DNA of 30,176 bases. It comes from CAZGOM01 sp964542875. GTDB taxonomy: Bacteria > Planctomycetota > Phycisphaerae > Phycisphaerales > Phycisphaeraceae. Shown in pieces: positions 7,254 to 15,143 of this stretch. The DNA lies in the NCBI GenBank assembly GCA_964542875.1, contig CAZIWA010000066.1, positions 1-30,176 of the forward strand. Reading direction: 5' to 3'. Made by a program: the position numbers and the translations under genes. The notes below the pieces were generated by a model that was given only the letters and a program-made list of their open reading frames with translations, was not told the DNA's origin and did not search any database. Each line of letters opens with the position of its first letter. Position 1 is the stretch's first letter.

Positions 7254-9245
7254 TTAGTTGCGGTCGATGATCACGCCACCCGGGTCACGCTTCTGAAGGA
7301 TGGTCTTGGGGTCCTCCACGCGCTTCTCGGGGTTGGCCTTGCGGTACAGGTCCATTCCATCAGGCTCGGCGAACGCCAGGTTCGGGTCCAGCCCCATGTT
7401 GGCCATCTGCACTGTCACAACCGGGAAAAGCCGGTCATAGCTCTTTTGCTTCAGGTCCAGGGGTGCATTGCGCCACACCCGGGCCTTAAGCAGCGCATCG
7501 TTCTGGGGAGACTTCATGTATTCCATGAAATTGTTCACCAGAATCTCATCAAACGGGGGCAGAGCCATGCGCTTGGCGCTGGAAATCACCGTGTCATAAC
7601 CCTGCTTCTTGTTGTATTCCTCGTGCACCTTCTGGGCCACTTTCACAAACCGTTGGAACTGGTCCACCCGGTTCATCCCCAGGCCGATCATGATGCCGCG
7701 GGAAAGGAACGCATCGATCGCCTGCCGGGAGTTGGCGATCATGTCCATGTTCTCCACCATTTCGCCGTACACCAGTTGCTCAAGCGGCTGGAGGTACTTC
7801 CCCGAGAGGATCGGGGTGGAATTGGGAGCATGCTGCACTTCGTTGCGGATCTTGTCGTAGTACCGCTGGGCTTCGGCCACATCGCCGTAGAGGTACTCGA
7901 ACATGGTGGCCTGGAGCAGGAAGTTTTCGTAACCCGCTTTGAACGAATCATAAGCCCCACCCTTGCGGCCGGCGGCTTCCAGGTGCTTGATGGCCTTGGT
8001 CAGTGCGTTTTCATAAGAGCTGATGAACCGGGTGTCGGGCAATAGGTCCAAGCGCTGGCTGATGGGGTCGAAAGCCACCCGGCCAAACTGCATCATGGAT
8101 TGCGAAGAGTGAATCACGCCGCGATAGGTGTTCAGCACGTCCACGCTCGGGTCATTGGCCTTGTCACCGGGCATCACAGCCACGCCAAGGGCGTCCCAGT
8201 ACATGCTCTGGGTCGCAGGGTGCCGCCAGTCCAGCGGGCCATACCCATCGCCGCCTTCTTCCAGCGGCGTCATCATCTTCAGCATGAACTTGGGGTCCAT
8301 GTAGTAGTGGCGCACCAGCACATCTTTGCGCAGGAAGGCAAGCAGCGGCCCCATCAGTTTGGCCGTGTCCTTATCGGTGAACAACGCAGCCACTTTTTCT
8401 TCATACGGGTTGGACAACCTGAAACCCAAGATCGGTGCATCCGATGAACCGGTGATCGCAAGGATCGCACCCAGCCGGCGCAGCAGAAGGTAATCGCTCT
8501 CGTCCACGCCGATCTTGTATTTCGGCGCATCGGGAGGCAGGAACTCGCCCGACTCAAACCGGGCCACCAGCTTGTCCATGCCAGGGTTGGCCGCGATCAG
8601 CTCGGCCCGGGTATCGGGCGCATCCACAACCTTCTTGAAGTCTTCAAGAATCTGCTTGGTCGTCATGCCGTCTCGCTGGCCGCCCAGCACCTGCATCCAT
8701 TCATCAGCCAGGCGCTGCTTGTAATACCAGTGCATGTCGTCCGAGGACTGCCCCACCTTGTGGAAGAAAATCCAGCCCAACTCCCGGTAAAGCCGGGTTG
8801 CCCGGGGGTTGTACTTCACACCCTTGCGCAGCAGATTGATGCCTTTATTTACCCAGTCCCAGCGTTCCACCGGGGTCTTGGTCATTACTGAAATGTTGTA
8901 AGCCATGTTCCAGGCATGAAACGCCCAGACCTGCGGGAAACGCGGCTGAAGCTCCGTGATCCACTGCGCGCACTGGTTGGCTTCAAACAGCTTGCCTTCT
9001 TCCTTGAGCGCATTGGCGCGATACCAAAGCACGTCCACCGCCAACCCACGGAACACCGAGAACAGCACTGCCGTAAGGATCGACTGAGGCGGCAGCGCCT
9101 GCGCATCCGCCAGCTTGGTATGGTCAGACTTTTGTGCTTCGATACGGAACGAATCCACGCGCGAGAGGCCCACCGTCCCAGCCAGCGTCAAGCTGACTAT
9201 GAGGGCCAAGGTCGCCAGGATTTGAACTTTCCTGTTGTACGTCAT
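7254..9245 (-). CDS. Membrane-anchored helical-repeat (TPR-like) protein of the SPFH/ABC operon
   Basis: I do not recognise a named family. The 663-residue product starts with a basic residue cluster and one hydrophobic segment (about residues 8-27), then a periplasmic-facing region. Residues 60-160 read like tandem helical hairpins: LWYRANALKEEGKLFEANQCAQWITELQPRFPQVWAFHAWN strongly resembles tetratricopeptide repeats, with a further TPR-like unit at about 440-475 (LLQATMFEYLYGDVAEAQRYYDKI). It contains no cysteine-rich or catalytic motif. It is the last gene of the six-gene minus-strand operon, 64 bases after the ABC permease. Context suggests a scaffold or adaptor that binds the transporter or its cargo outside the cytosolic membrane face. 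The ribosome binding site is weak (AGG abuts the ATG), so the start is only moderately certain. Confidence 0.75.
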   Translation of the reverse strand: MTYNRKVQILATLALIVSLTLAGTVGLSRVDSFRIEAQKSDHTKLADAQALPPQSILTAVLFSVFRGLAVDVLWYRANALKEEGKLFEANQCAQWITELQPRFPQVWAFHAWNMAYNISVMTKTPVERWDWVNKGINLLRKGVKYNPRATRLYRELGWIFFHKVGQSSDDMHWYYKQRLADEWMQVLGGQRDGMTTKQILEDFKKVVDAPDTRAELIAANPGMDKLVARFESGEFLPPDAPKYKIGVDESDYLLLRRLGAILAITGSSDAPILGFRLSNPYEEKVAALFTDKDTAKLMGPLLAFLRKDVLVRHYYMDPKFMLKMMTPLEEGGDGYGPLDWRHPATQSMYWDALGVAVMPGDKANDPSVDVLNTYRGVIHSSQSMMQFGRVAFDPISQRLDLLPDTRFISSYENALTKAIKHLEAAGRKGGAYDSFKAGYENFLLQATMFEYLYGDVAEAQRYYDKIRNEVQHAPNSTPILSGKYLQPLEQLVYGEMVENMDMIANSRQAIDAFLSRGIMIGLGMNRVDQFQRFVKVAQKVHEEYNKKQGYDTVISSAKRMALPPFDEILVNNFMEYMKSPQNDALLKARVWRNAPLDLKQKSYDRLFPVVTVQMANMGLDPNLAFAEPDGMDLYRKANPEKRVEDPKTILQKRDPGGVIIDRN

Positions 9246-9309
9246 CCTGATCTGCTTTCACACGGTTTATTGTTACTACGTCCCGGACGCCCCGAAGGTC
9301 TATCCAAAA

Positions 9310-11172
9310 TTAAACAATCACCCTGGCCAGTTCCTTCAACCAGAAGAAGAACCAGGACAGCAGGCACACCACGCCGGACCACACAAGGCCGATCATCAGC
9401 CCGGCATTGCCCACCATGTCCCAGGTGATCACACGCCCATCCGCAATCATAGGACTCGGGTCGTGCTTGGAAAACGAAGGGATGAAAAACACGAACAGCT
9501 CGCCGAACATGCGCACGCACTGTTTAAGCGCATCCAGCCATTTGCCCTCGGAGATCTTGTCCCAGAGCGCGTAAACCGGGTTCAAGAGCGCGTTGCCTTC
9601 GTGCTGCGTGTGAGGCACCAGCGAGGCGTAGGCATTAAGCGATTCCAGAAGGAAGCCGCTGAAGTAGGCCACGATCAGCACCATCGATCCCAGAAGCGCC
9701 GCCACCGGGAATGTCAGGAACGTGCCGCACATGATCCCCACGATCGACAGGAACACCACCCGGAACCAGATGATGAACATCATGCGCAGCAGGTTGTTCT
9801 CAAACGTGTCCACCTGGTACAAAAGCTCCAGCCCGTCGGTCGTGCTGAAGGTGATCGACGGCGCAACCGGGGACTTCCCATCCGGCGGAGTGATATTGAT
9901 CAGCGTCAGTTCCAGCGACCCATCGGGCCTCACCCATTCAGCGCCGATGGGGAAGTTCTGGAACGTCGCAGTCAACACCCGGATCGGCCGATCCGGCGGT
10001 GTCACCAACTGGCCGTTGATCATCACCAGCATCATGCCCAGATCATCCTCCGGGCGCGGCGACAAATTCGGTTTCATGCGCAATGTCAGCGCCGCCCCCA
10101 GCGTCTTTGCCTTCTCGAGCCCGCGATAGACATACGTCGCCCGATTGCCGGGCGTCACCGTAAGCCATTCGGCGATCACCTGCGTCTTGGCGGCTTCGAA
10201 TGTCTTGGCTTTAATCCCGTCTTTTTCTTCGCCATAGATGTGCGCCGCGCTGCTTTGCAGTTCTTTGATTCGTTTCTGAATCAGATCGCTGAAGCCCACA
10301 TCGCCCACCGGCATCGGGCTGCTCGCCCCGCGGGCCACCAGCACCTGGTCGCGAATCGCCAGCCGGTCGGCTTCTTCCTTGGCGGGGGTAGCTTCAAGCA
10401 CACGTGCAAACACGTAAATCCCGCCGCCCGCCACCACCACCAGCACAAGGTTGAGCATGACCAGCCCAAGCCACTTGCCGATGATGTAGTCAGCGCGCCG
10501 CACGGGCTTGCTGAGCGAAAGGTAAATCTGCTTGTTCTTCACTTCCGAGCAAACTGTCCAAGCACCCAGGAACACGGACATGAAGCTGAGCAGAACCGAC
10601 ACCAGCAGCGTGCTCCAGGTGAGAAACGCCTGCATCCGGTATTGCAGCCGTTCGCTGAAGTCCTGCGCAATCGGGAACGACGGCACCACCAGCAGGATCA
10701 GCACGATGAACATCAGGCCGACCTTCATTCGCAGCGCTTCATCCACAACGGTTTTAGCGATGCTGAAGATCGGGTGTGAGTACGACAAAAGGAATCGGAT
10801 CAACCAGATGCCGATGAAAAACGCCGCCGTCAAAAGCCAGAACCCGGCCACTGCCACTGCCAGGGGCTGTCGTCCGGATTGGAACAGCATCACGCTCAAA
10901 AACGTCGCGATCACGGTGCCATGCACCACCACGCCGGCCCAGTACACGGCCGAATACCTGCGCCAGTAGAACAGCCCCCATGAAAGCCACGCGTAACTCG
11001 CGAGAAACGCGATCACCGACATGATCACCCAGCCCGACGACCAGGACATCTGGGGAACCCCAACCTTCGACGCAGCGGCACTGGTCCGAAACAGCATGAT
11101 CGCCGGCGTCCACAGGACAACCGGGATGAGAATCATGCCGACAAGCCAGGCTTTCCAGTTCTTGAGAATCAA
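9310..11172 (-). CDS. ABC-2 type transporter permease with large extracytoplasmic domain
   Basis: The 620-residue polytopic protein has several hydrophobic segments in its first 270 residues, then about 200 soluble residues (roughly 275-470, with the beta-rich stretches RVLTATFQNFPIG and LELTLINITP), then further membrane helices to the C-terminus. The block NKQIYLSLSKPVRRADYIIGKWLG is the cytoplasmic coupling motif typical of NosY/ABC2_membrane_2 permeases and is repeated in the divergent permease at 17453. It follows the ATPase gene by 60 bases and should pair with it to move a substrate across the inner membrane. The start is TTG, supported by GGAG eight bases upstream; an in-frame ATG twelve codons later lies inside the first membrane helix and is less likely. 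The substrate is unknown. Confidence 0.85.
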   Translation of the reverse strand: MILKNWKAWLVGMILIPVVLWTPAIMLFRTSAAASKVGVPQMSWSSGWVIMSVIAFLASYAWLSWGLFYWRRYSAVYWAGVVVHGTVIATFLSVMLFQSGRQPLAVAVAGFWLLTAAFFIGIWLIRFLLSYSHPIFSIAKTVVDEALRMKVGLMFIVLILLVVPSFPIAQDFSERLQYRMQAFLTWSTLLVSVLLSFMSVFLGAWTVCSEVKNKQIYLSLSKPVRRADYIIGKWLGLVMLNLVLVVVAGGGIYVFARVLEATPAKEEADRLAIRDQVLVARGASSPMPVGDVGFSDLIQKRIKELQSSAAHIYGEEKDGIKAKTFEAAKTQVIAEWLTVTPGNRATYVYRGLEKAKTLGAALTLRMKPNLSPRPEDDLGMMLVMINGQLVTPPDRPIRVLTATFQNFPIGAEWVRPDGSLELTLINITPPDGKSPVAPSITFSTTDGLELLYQVDTFENNLLRMMFIIWFRVVFLSIVGIMCGTFLTFPVAALLGSMVLIVAYFSGFLLESLNAYASLVPHTQHEGNALLNPVYALWDKISEGKWLDALKQCVRMFGELFVFFIPSFSKHDPSPMIADGRVITWDMVGNAGLMIGLVWSGVVCLLSWFFFWLKELARVIV

Positions 11173-11180
11173 ATCACTGA

Positions 11181-11184
11181 CTCC
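11181..11184 (-). promoter_or_regulatory. Shine-Dalgarno GGAG deciding a TTG start
   Basis: GGAG on the minus strand with an eight-base spacer to TTG at 11172. It is the reason for choosing a TTG start for the large permease. Confidence 0.6.
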
Positions 11185-11232
11185 GTGTCGATTGAGGCCG
11201 CCGGCATTCGCACCGGCGTCGGAAGCGATGGG

Positions 11233-12504
11233 TTAGGAGGGCTTTTTCTTGTCGTCGTTGATCAGCGAGTCGATCACGCTCAGGTCAGCGGTTTCTTCCG
11301 GCTTGGGCGCCGGCGCCTTCTGGGGCTCGGGCGCTTTGGGCGTGGAAACCAGATCGCTGATGAGCTTGTCGTCCGCGGAGCTCTGCGCCGCCTTGGCTTC
11401 GTGCTTCTGCGCAGTGACAGCCTGGGCCGCTGCCGTCTCGCGTACTTCGCCCTGGGTGGGCGCCGGGGCGATCAGATCTGCGATCACCTGGTCCGCAGCA
11501 GCCGGAGAGTTCTTGTCCACCAGGAACTGGGCGATCTTGCCGGAGTTCTTCGCACCTGCGGTGCTTGCGCCCTCGGCGTGCGCCCGCTGCACGATCTCCA
11601 GGAACAATGCCTCCAGTCGCTGCCGGGGGTGTTCCACGCGCTCGATGTGCTTGCCGTGCCGGGCCAGTACTTCTTCCACTTCCTGAATCGTCTGCGCATC
11701 CAGTGGAGGCGTCTGCAGGGTGGTCTGGTCGTAACGGGTCAAAAGCTCGTCCACGGTGCCCATCGCACGGATCTTGCCGCCGAACATGATCGCCACACGG
11801 TCACAGACGTCTTCCACGTCCGACAGGAGGTGCGAGCAGAGCAGGATGGTTTTCCCCTTGCGGGCCAGCTCGACAATGATGTCCTTGGTCTGTCGGGTGC
11901 CGATGGGGTCCAGGCCCGTGGTGGGCTCGTCAAGAATCAAGAAGTCAGGGTCGTTGATCAGCGCCTGCGCCAGGCCGATACGCCGCTGCATGCCTTTGGA
12001 ATACTGGCCGATGGGCCGGCTCTGCACCGCGTCGAGGCCCACCATTTCCAGCAGGCTGTTGATGCGCCGCTCACGCTGGCTTGAATCCAGGTTGAACAGC
12101 TTGGCGTAGTAGTCCAGTGTTTCCCGGGCGTTGAGGAACTTGTACAGGTACGACTCTTCGGGCAGGTATCCGATGTGCCGCTTGGTCTCCACTTCGTCGG
12201 GCCGCCGGTTAAACACCAGCACCCGTCCCGCGGTGGGGTTCAGCAAGCCCAGGATCATTTTGATCGTGGTGGATTTACCCGAACCGTTGGGGCCCAGAAG
12301 CCCGAAGACTTCGCCTTTGCGGATCTCAAAGTCGATGTTATCCACCGACCGGACCTTATTGCGCATCCAGAAGTCTTTGAAGACTTTAGAAAGCCCAATG
12401 CATTTGACGACCGCTTCATCGGAAATCTGCGGACGTCCCGGGAGCGAGGCCAAGCCGCCTGCCGGCGCCGCAACGGGGGTTTCAGTGAACTTTCCAAGAC
12501 TCAT
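11233..12504 (-). CDS. ABC transporter ATP-binding protein with repeat-bearing C-terminal tail
   Basis: A complete ABC ATPase: Walker A GPNGSGKST (about residues 71-79), signature YSKGMQRR (168-175), Walker B FLILDEP (188-194), D-loop TGLDP and switch His225 in LLCSHLL. It belongs to the CcmA/NatA/GldA-type ATPases that drive ABC-2 permeases. After the ATPase domain comes a tail of about 150 residues, rich in Ala, Pro, Lys and Glu, that carries short similar hydrophobic motifs: IAQFLVDK, DQVIADLIAP, DKLISDLVST and LSVIDSLIND. The start is ATG 12504 because GGAG lies six bases upstream; a GTG five codons earlier is possible. It sits between the SPFH genes and the permease, spaced 58 and 60 bases, in one operon. 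The tail is the odd part and may dock the ATPase to partners. Confidence 0.93.
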   Translation of the reverse strand: MSLGKFTETPVAAPAGGLASLPGRPQISDEAVVKCIGLSKVFKDFWMRNKVRSVDNIDFEIRKGEVFGLLGPNGSGKSTTIKMILGLLNPTAGRVLVFNRRPDEVETKRHIGYLPEESYLYKFLNARETLDYYAKLFNLDSSQRERRINSLLEMVGLDAVQSRPIGQYSKGMQRRIGLAQALINDPDFLILDEPTTGLDPIGTRQTKDIIVELARKGKTILLCSHLLSDVEDVCDRVAIMFGGKIRAMGTVDELLTRYDQTTLQTPPLDAQTIQEVEEVLARHGKHIERVEHPRQRLEALFLEIVQRAHAEGASTAGAKNSGKIAQFLVDKNSPAAADQVIADLIAPAPTQGEVRETAAAQAVTAQKHEAKAAQSSADDKLISDLVSTPKAPEPQKAPAPKPEETADLSVIDSLINDDKKKPS

Positions 12505-12562
12505 ATCAGGCTCCTGCACCGCCCGGGGGTTTCTAGGACGGGCTTGGGATAAAACTCACACA

Positions 12563-13966
12563 TTAAGGCTGCGCGCCTTCAGGCTTCGTGGACATTGCAC
12601 GCGCTCTGGCCGCCGCTTCTTCAGCAGCGCGCCGGTTGGCATTCTGCTGTTCCATCAGCATCTCACGCTCGCGCTGGATCTGAATGTTCGGATCCGGGTT
12701 GAGCTCCAGGTACACATGGCCCTTGGGCACGTAAAAGGTTTCGGTGGTCTTGTTGTTCATCACCTGCTGCTTGGCGTCCAGCCACAACCGGCTCACGATG
12801 ATGTCACGCATGCCGGGCTTGCCGTTGAACTCGTTGAAGAACGTGTTGAACCGGTTGGCTTCCGTCTGTACCCCGGCGACGGTCGTCGTCCGGTAGTTGC
12901 GCGCATCGTTGATCATGGATGACACTTCACCCGTGATCCGGATGCTGCCGTACTCGGCGGGTGTTGCCAGTTCGGCAAAAGCCGTCAGGAGGGTCTTTTC
13001 GGCCTTGTCTGCTTCGGCCTTGTTGCCAAGTGCCTTGGCGGCCTGATAGGTCTGGATCATTTTCCAAACCTGCTCGTGCGCTTCGCCCGCGGTCTCAGCC
13101 AGGGTCCGGTTGCGCTCGCGCTTGGCTTCTTCGGTCTTCTTGCCCTTGTCGTTGTCGGCGCTTGCCACCGCCAGGAATGCCTCGCGCGTCGCCAGCGGCA
13201 TGGAGCTCGCCGTCATGCTGAAGTTACGGGGTTCCAGCCGGATGCCGGAGTTGAGCTTGTTAAGCGTGTCCTGTGCCAGCCTCACGATGGTTTCCTGCCC
13301 GGCATTGCCCGCCACGATCTGGTCCGCGGTCATCGTCGCCACGGTCTCGATCGCCGCGGTCCGGATCGCATCGCTCACGATGCGCTCGGCCATGTTTCCA
13401 CGGCCCGGCAGGGCAGGGTCGCCCACGTTGGTGATGAACTTGATGGTGTCGTCGATCGTGTAGTTCACCGCAAACTGCGCATGCACGATGTTGGCGTCGC
13501 CTGTGATCAGGGAGCCGTCTTGTTCCGGGTTAAGCGGACCGGACTTGCGCCCCATCAGGTCGTCGATCTTCATCGTCATTTCTTGATCATTCATCGAAAA
13601 CCAGAAGTCCCGGCTGATTAAAACGCGCTGAGTCGAGGTGTTGACCCGCACCACCTGTTCAAGCGGAAATGGCAATGCAAAGTGCAGGCTGCCCGGCTTG
13701 ATCACTTGCGTGCCGTCATCGGCCGTAACGATTTTGCCAAACCGCAGGCGCACCGCTTCATGCTGCGCCGGCACGCTGAATATGCCGGAACCCAGATAGA
13801 GGACGATGATGATCCCCATCACCACTTTCAAAAGGAAGAAACAGACCTTAAGCGCGTCGGCAACGGACTGTTGCGCCGCGTCAAGGGTTTCCTCCTGCAC
13901 ATCCTGCATTGGCTTTACAGGCTGCTCGGGATCGGCAAGCAGGTTTTCGTTCTTCGGATCGCTCAT
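12563..13966 (-). CDS. SPFH/band-7 protein, HflK-like, with long coiled insert
   Basis: A 467-residue SPFH (stomatin/prohibitin/flotillin/HflK) protein. It has a 38-residue cytoplasmic N-terminus, one membrane helix (about 39-62, FFLLKVVMGIIIVLYLGSGI) and then the SPFH domain, which opens with VPAQHEAVRLRFGKI and contains ITGDANIVHAQFAVNY and the AERIVSDAIR block. Residues of about 270-370 form a charged, Ala/Glu/Lys-rich, probably coiled-coil insert longer than in ordinary HflK. The C-terminus (QREREMLMEQQ then AAEEAAARARA) is also likely coiled. Family members assemble into large membrane microdomain cages, often with a partner SPFH protein. It is third in the operon, 84 bases after the HflC-like gene. 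No FtsH protease is encoded nearby, so calling it hflK would overstate what is known. Confidence 0.88.
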   Translation of the reverse strand: MSDPKNENLLADPEQPVKPMQDVQEETLDAAQQSVADALKVCFFLLKVVMGIIIVLYLGSGIFSVPAQHEAVRLRFGKIVTADDGTQVIKPGSLHFALPFPLEQVVRVNTSTQRVLISRDFWFSMNDQEMTMKIDDLMGRKSGPLNPEQDGSLITGDANIVHAQFAVNYTIDDTIKFITNVGDPALPGRGNMAERIVSDAIRTAAIETVATMTADQIVAGNAGQETIVRLAQDTLNKLNSGIRLEPRNFSMTASSMPLATREAFLAVASADNDKGKKTEEAKRERNRTLAETAGEAHEQVWKMIQTYQAAKALGNKAEADKAEKTLLTAFAELATPAEYGSIRITGEVSSMINDARNYRTTTVAGVQTEANRFNTFFNEFNGKPGMRDIIVSRLWLDAKQQVMNNKTTETFYVPKGHVYLELNPDPNIQIQREREMLMEQQNANRRAAEEAAARARAMSTKPEGAQP

Positions 13967-14050
13967 ATCGATAGTTGCCTGGTATTGAGCTTAAAGGGAC
14001 GTTTCAAACCATTCACGAACACATTCACCAACCGCGCAAATCCTTGCGGA

Positions 14051-15037
14051 TTATTTCGCGGGGGCAGGCTTGGCGCCCTGCTTGTCGGTGCCGGGTTCGG
14101 TCTTGAACAAAGTCAGCGGAGAGATCTCGGAGTTCAGCACGAATGTCGTGTTGTTCGCCAGGATCGCCTTCAAAGCTTCCACCTGACGCAGGAACACTGC
14201 AAAGTCCTGGTCCTTGGAGAACTGCGCGTAGTACTTGGCCGCTTCCTGATCGCCTTCCGCGCGAAGCTGCGTTGCGCGCAGTTCCGCGAAAGCCAGGATC
14301 GTCGACCGGGTCGAAAGCGCTTCGGTACGGATCTGCGATGCCTGCGCATCACCTTCCGCGCGGGCCTTTTCAGCCAGCACGAACCGTTCCGCACGCATGC
14401 GTTCAAACACGCTGGATGTCACGCGCTGGGGAAGCACCACGCGCGTCACGCCCAGGTTTTCCACCTTGATGCCGTAGCTCACCTTCGCGGAAGCCTGGCT
14501 CTTTTGGATTTCCTTGAGCATCTCGGCTTCCATCTCTTCGAGCTTCAGCTTCGAAGTGTCCGTGTTGACGATCTGGTCAAAACGGTACCGGGCCACCACC
14601 GCCTTAAGGTTCAGCATCGGCGTACGAAGCTGGTCCTTGGCCCGGTCAAGGCTCTGCAGGCTCACGAAGAACGAATACGGGTCTTCGATGCGCCACGTGA
14701 TGTACATCTTGATGATCACCGACTTCCGATCGGCGGTCTGCTGCTCTTCGATCTGCCCATCCATCACCTGAAGCAGCGTCGGATACCGCTTGATGTCTTG
14801 AAAAGGCCACGGCCACTTGAAGTAAAGGCCCGGTTCATAGCACACGCTGCCTGGGTTTTCCGGCGTACCGTTGGCATTCCTGGCAAGCAACCCATCCGCG
14901 TTCAGCTTCGGGGCATCCGCCCTGTTGAACGTAGTCCTCACGACGACTTCGTCGTAACGGACGATGAAGGTGCACATGTAGATCAGAAGGATTGCTCCAA
15001 TGATCAAACCGACAATGGCCGTCAGCTTGTTCTTCAT
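14051..15037 (-). CDS. SPFH/band-7 protein, HflC-like
   Basis: A 328-residue SPFH protein with the compact HflC layout: an N-terminal membrane helix (about residues 5-25), then the SPFH domain starting VRYDEVVVRTTFNRA, with the diagnostic YEPGLYFKWPWPFQDIKRYP and a VIIKMYITWRIEDPYSFF strand. The second half is a long helix with ERMRAERFVLAEKARAEGDA and AELRATQLRAEGDQEAAKYY, typical of HflC. An insert near residues 40-60 separates the first two strands. The tail is Ala/Pro/Lys-rich. GGAG lies four bases before the ATG, closer than ideal. It sits between the two other SPFH genes, which suggests hetero-oligomers. In E. coli, HflC pairs with HflK around FtsH in the inner membrane; here only the family, not the FtsH role, can be read. 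Confidence 0.9.
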   Translation of the reverse strand: MKNKLTAIVGLIIGAILLIYMCTFIVRYDEVVVRTTFNRADAPKLNADGLLARNANGTPENPGSVCYEPGLYFKWPWPFQDIKRYPTLLQVMDGQIEEQQTADRKSVIIKMYITWRIEDPYSFFVSLQSLDRAKDQLRTPMLNLKAVVARYRFDQIVNTDTSKLKLEEMEAEMLKEIQKSQASAKVSYGIKVENLGVTRVVLPQRVTSSVFERMRAERFVLAEKARAEGDAQASQIRTEALSTRSTILAFAELRATQLRAEGDQEAAKYYAQFSKDQDFAVFLRQVEALKAILANNTTFVLNSEISPLTLFKTEPGTDKQGAKPAPAK

Positions 15038-15143
15038 ATCGCTCCGAGCTCCGTATTCGAGATTCTCTCTCTGGACTTGAACATGATCTAAAAAGACGAC
15101 GATAGGACGTTAAACCGGCGAGACAGTAAGCCCCGCCCGTTAA

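Noticed and set aside
7233..10779. Long open frames on the plus strand opposite the helical-repeat and permease genes.
   Set aside because: Their products are rich in His, Arg, Gln and Pro without domains, and they mirror GC-rich codons of well-supported minus-strand genes. They are antisense shadows.
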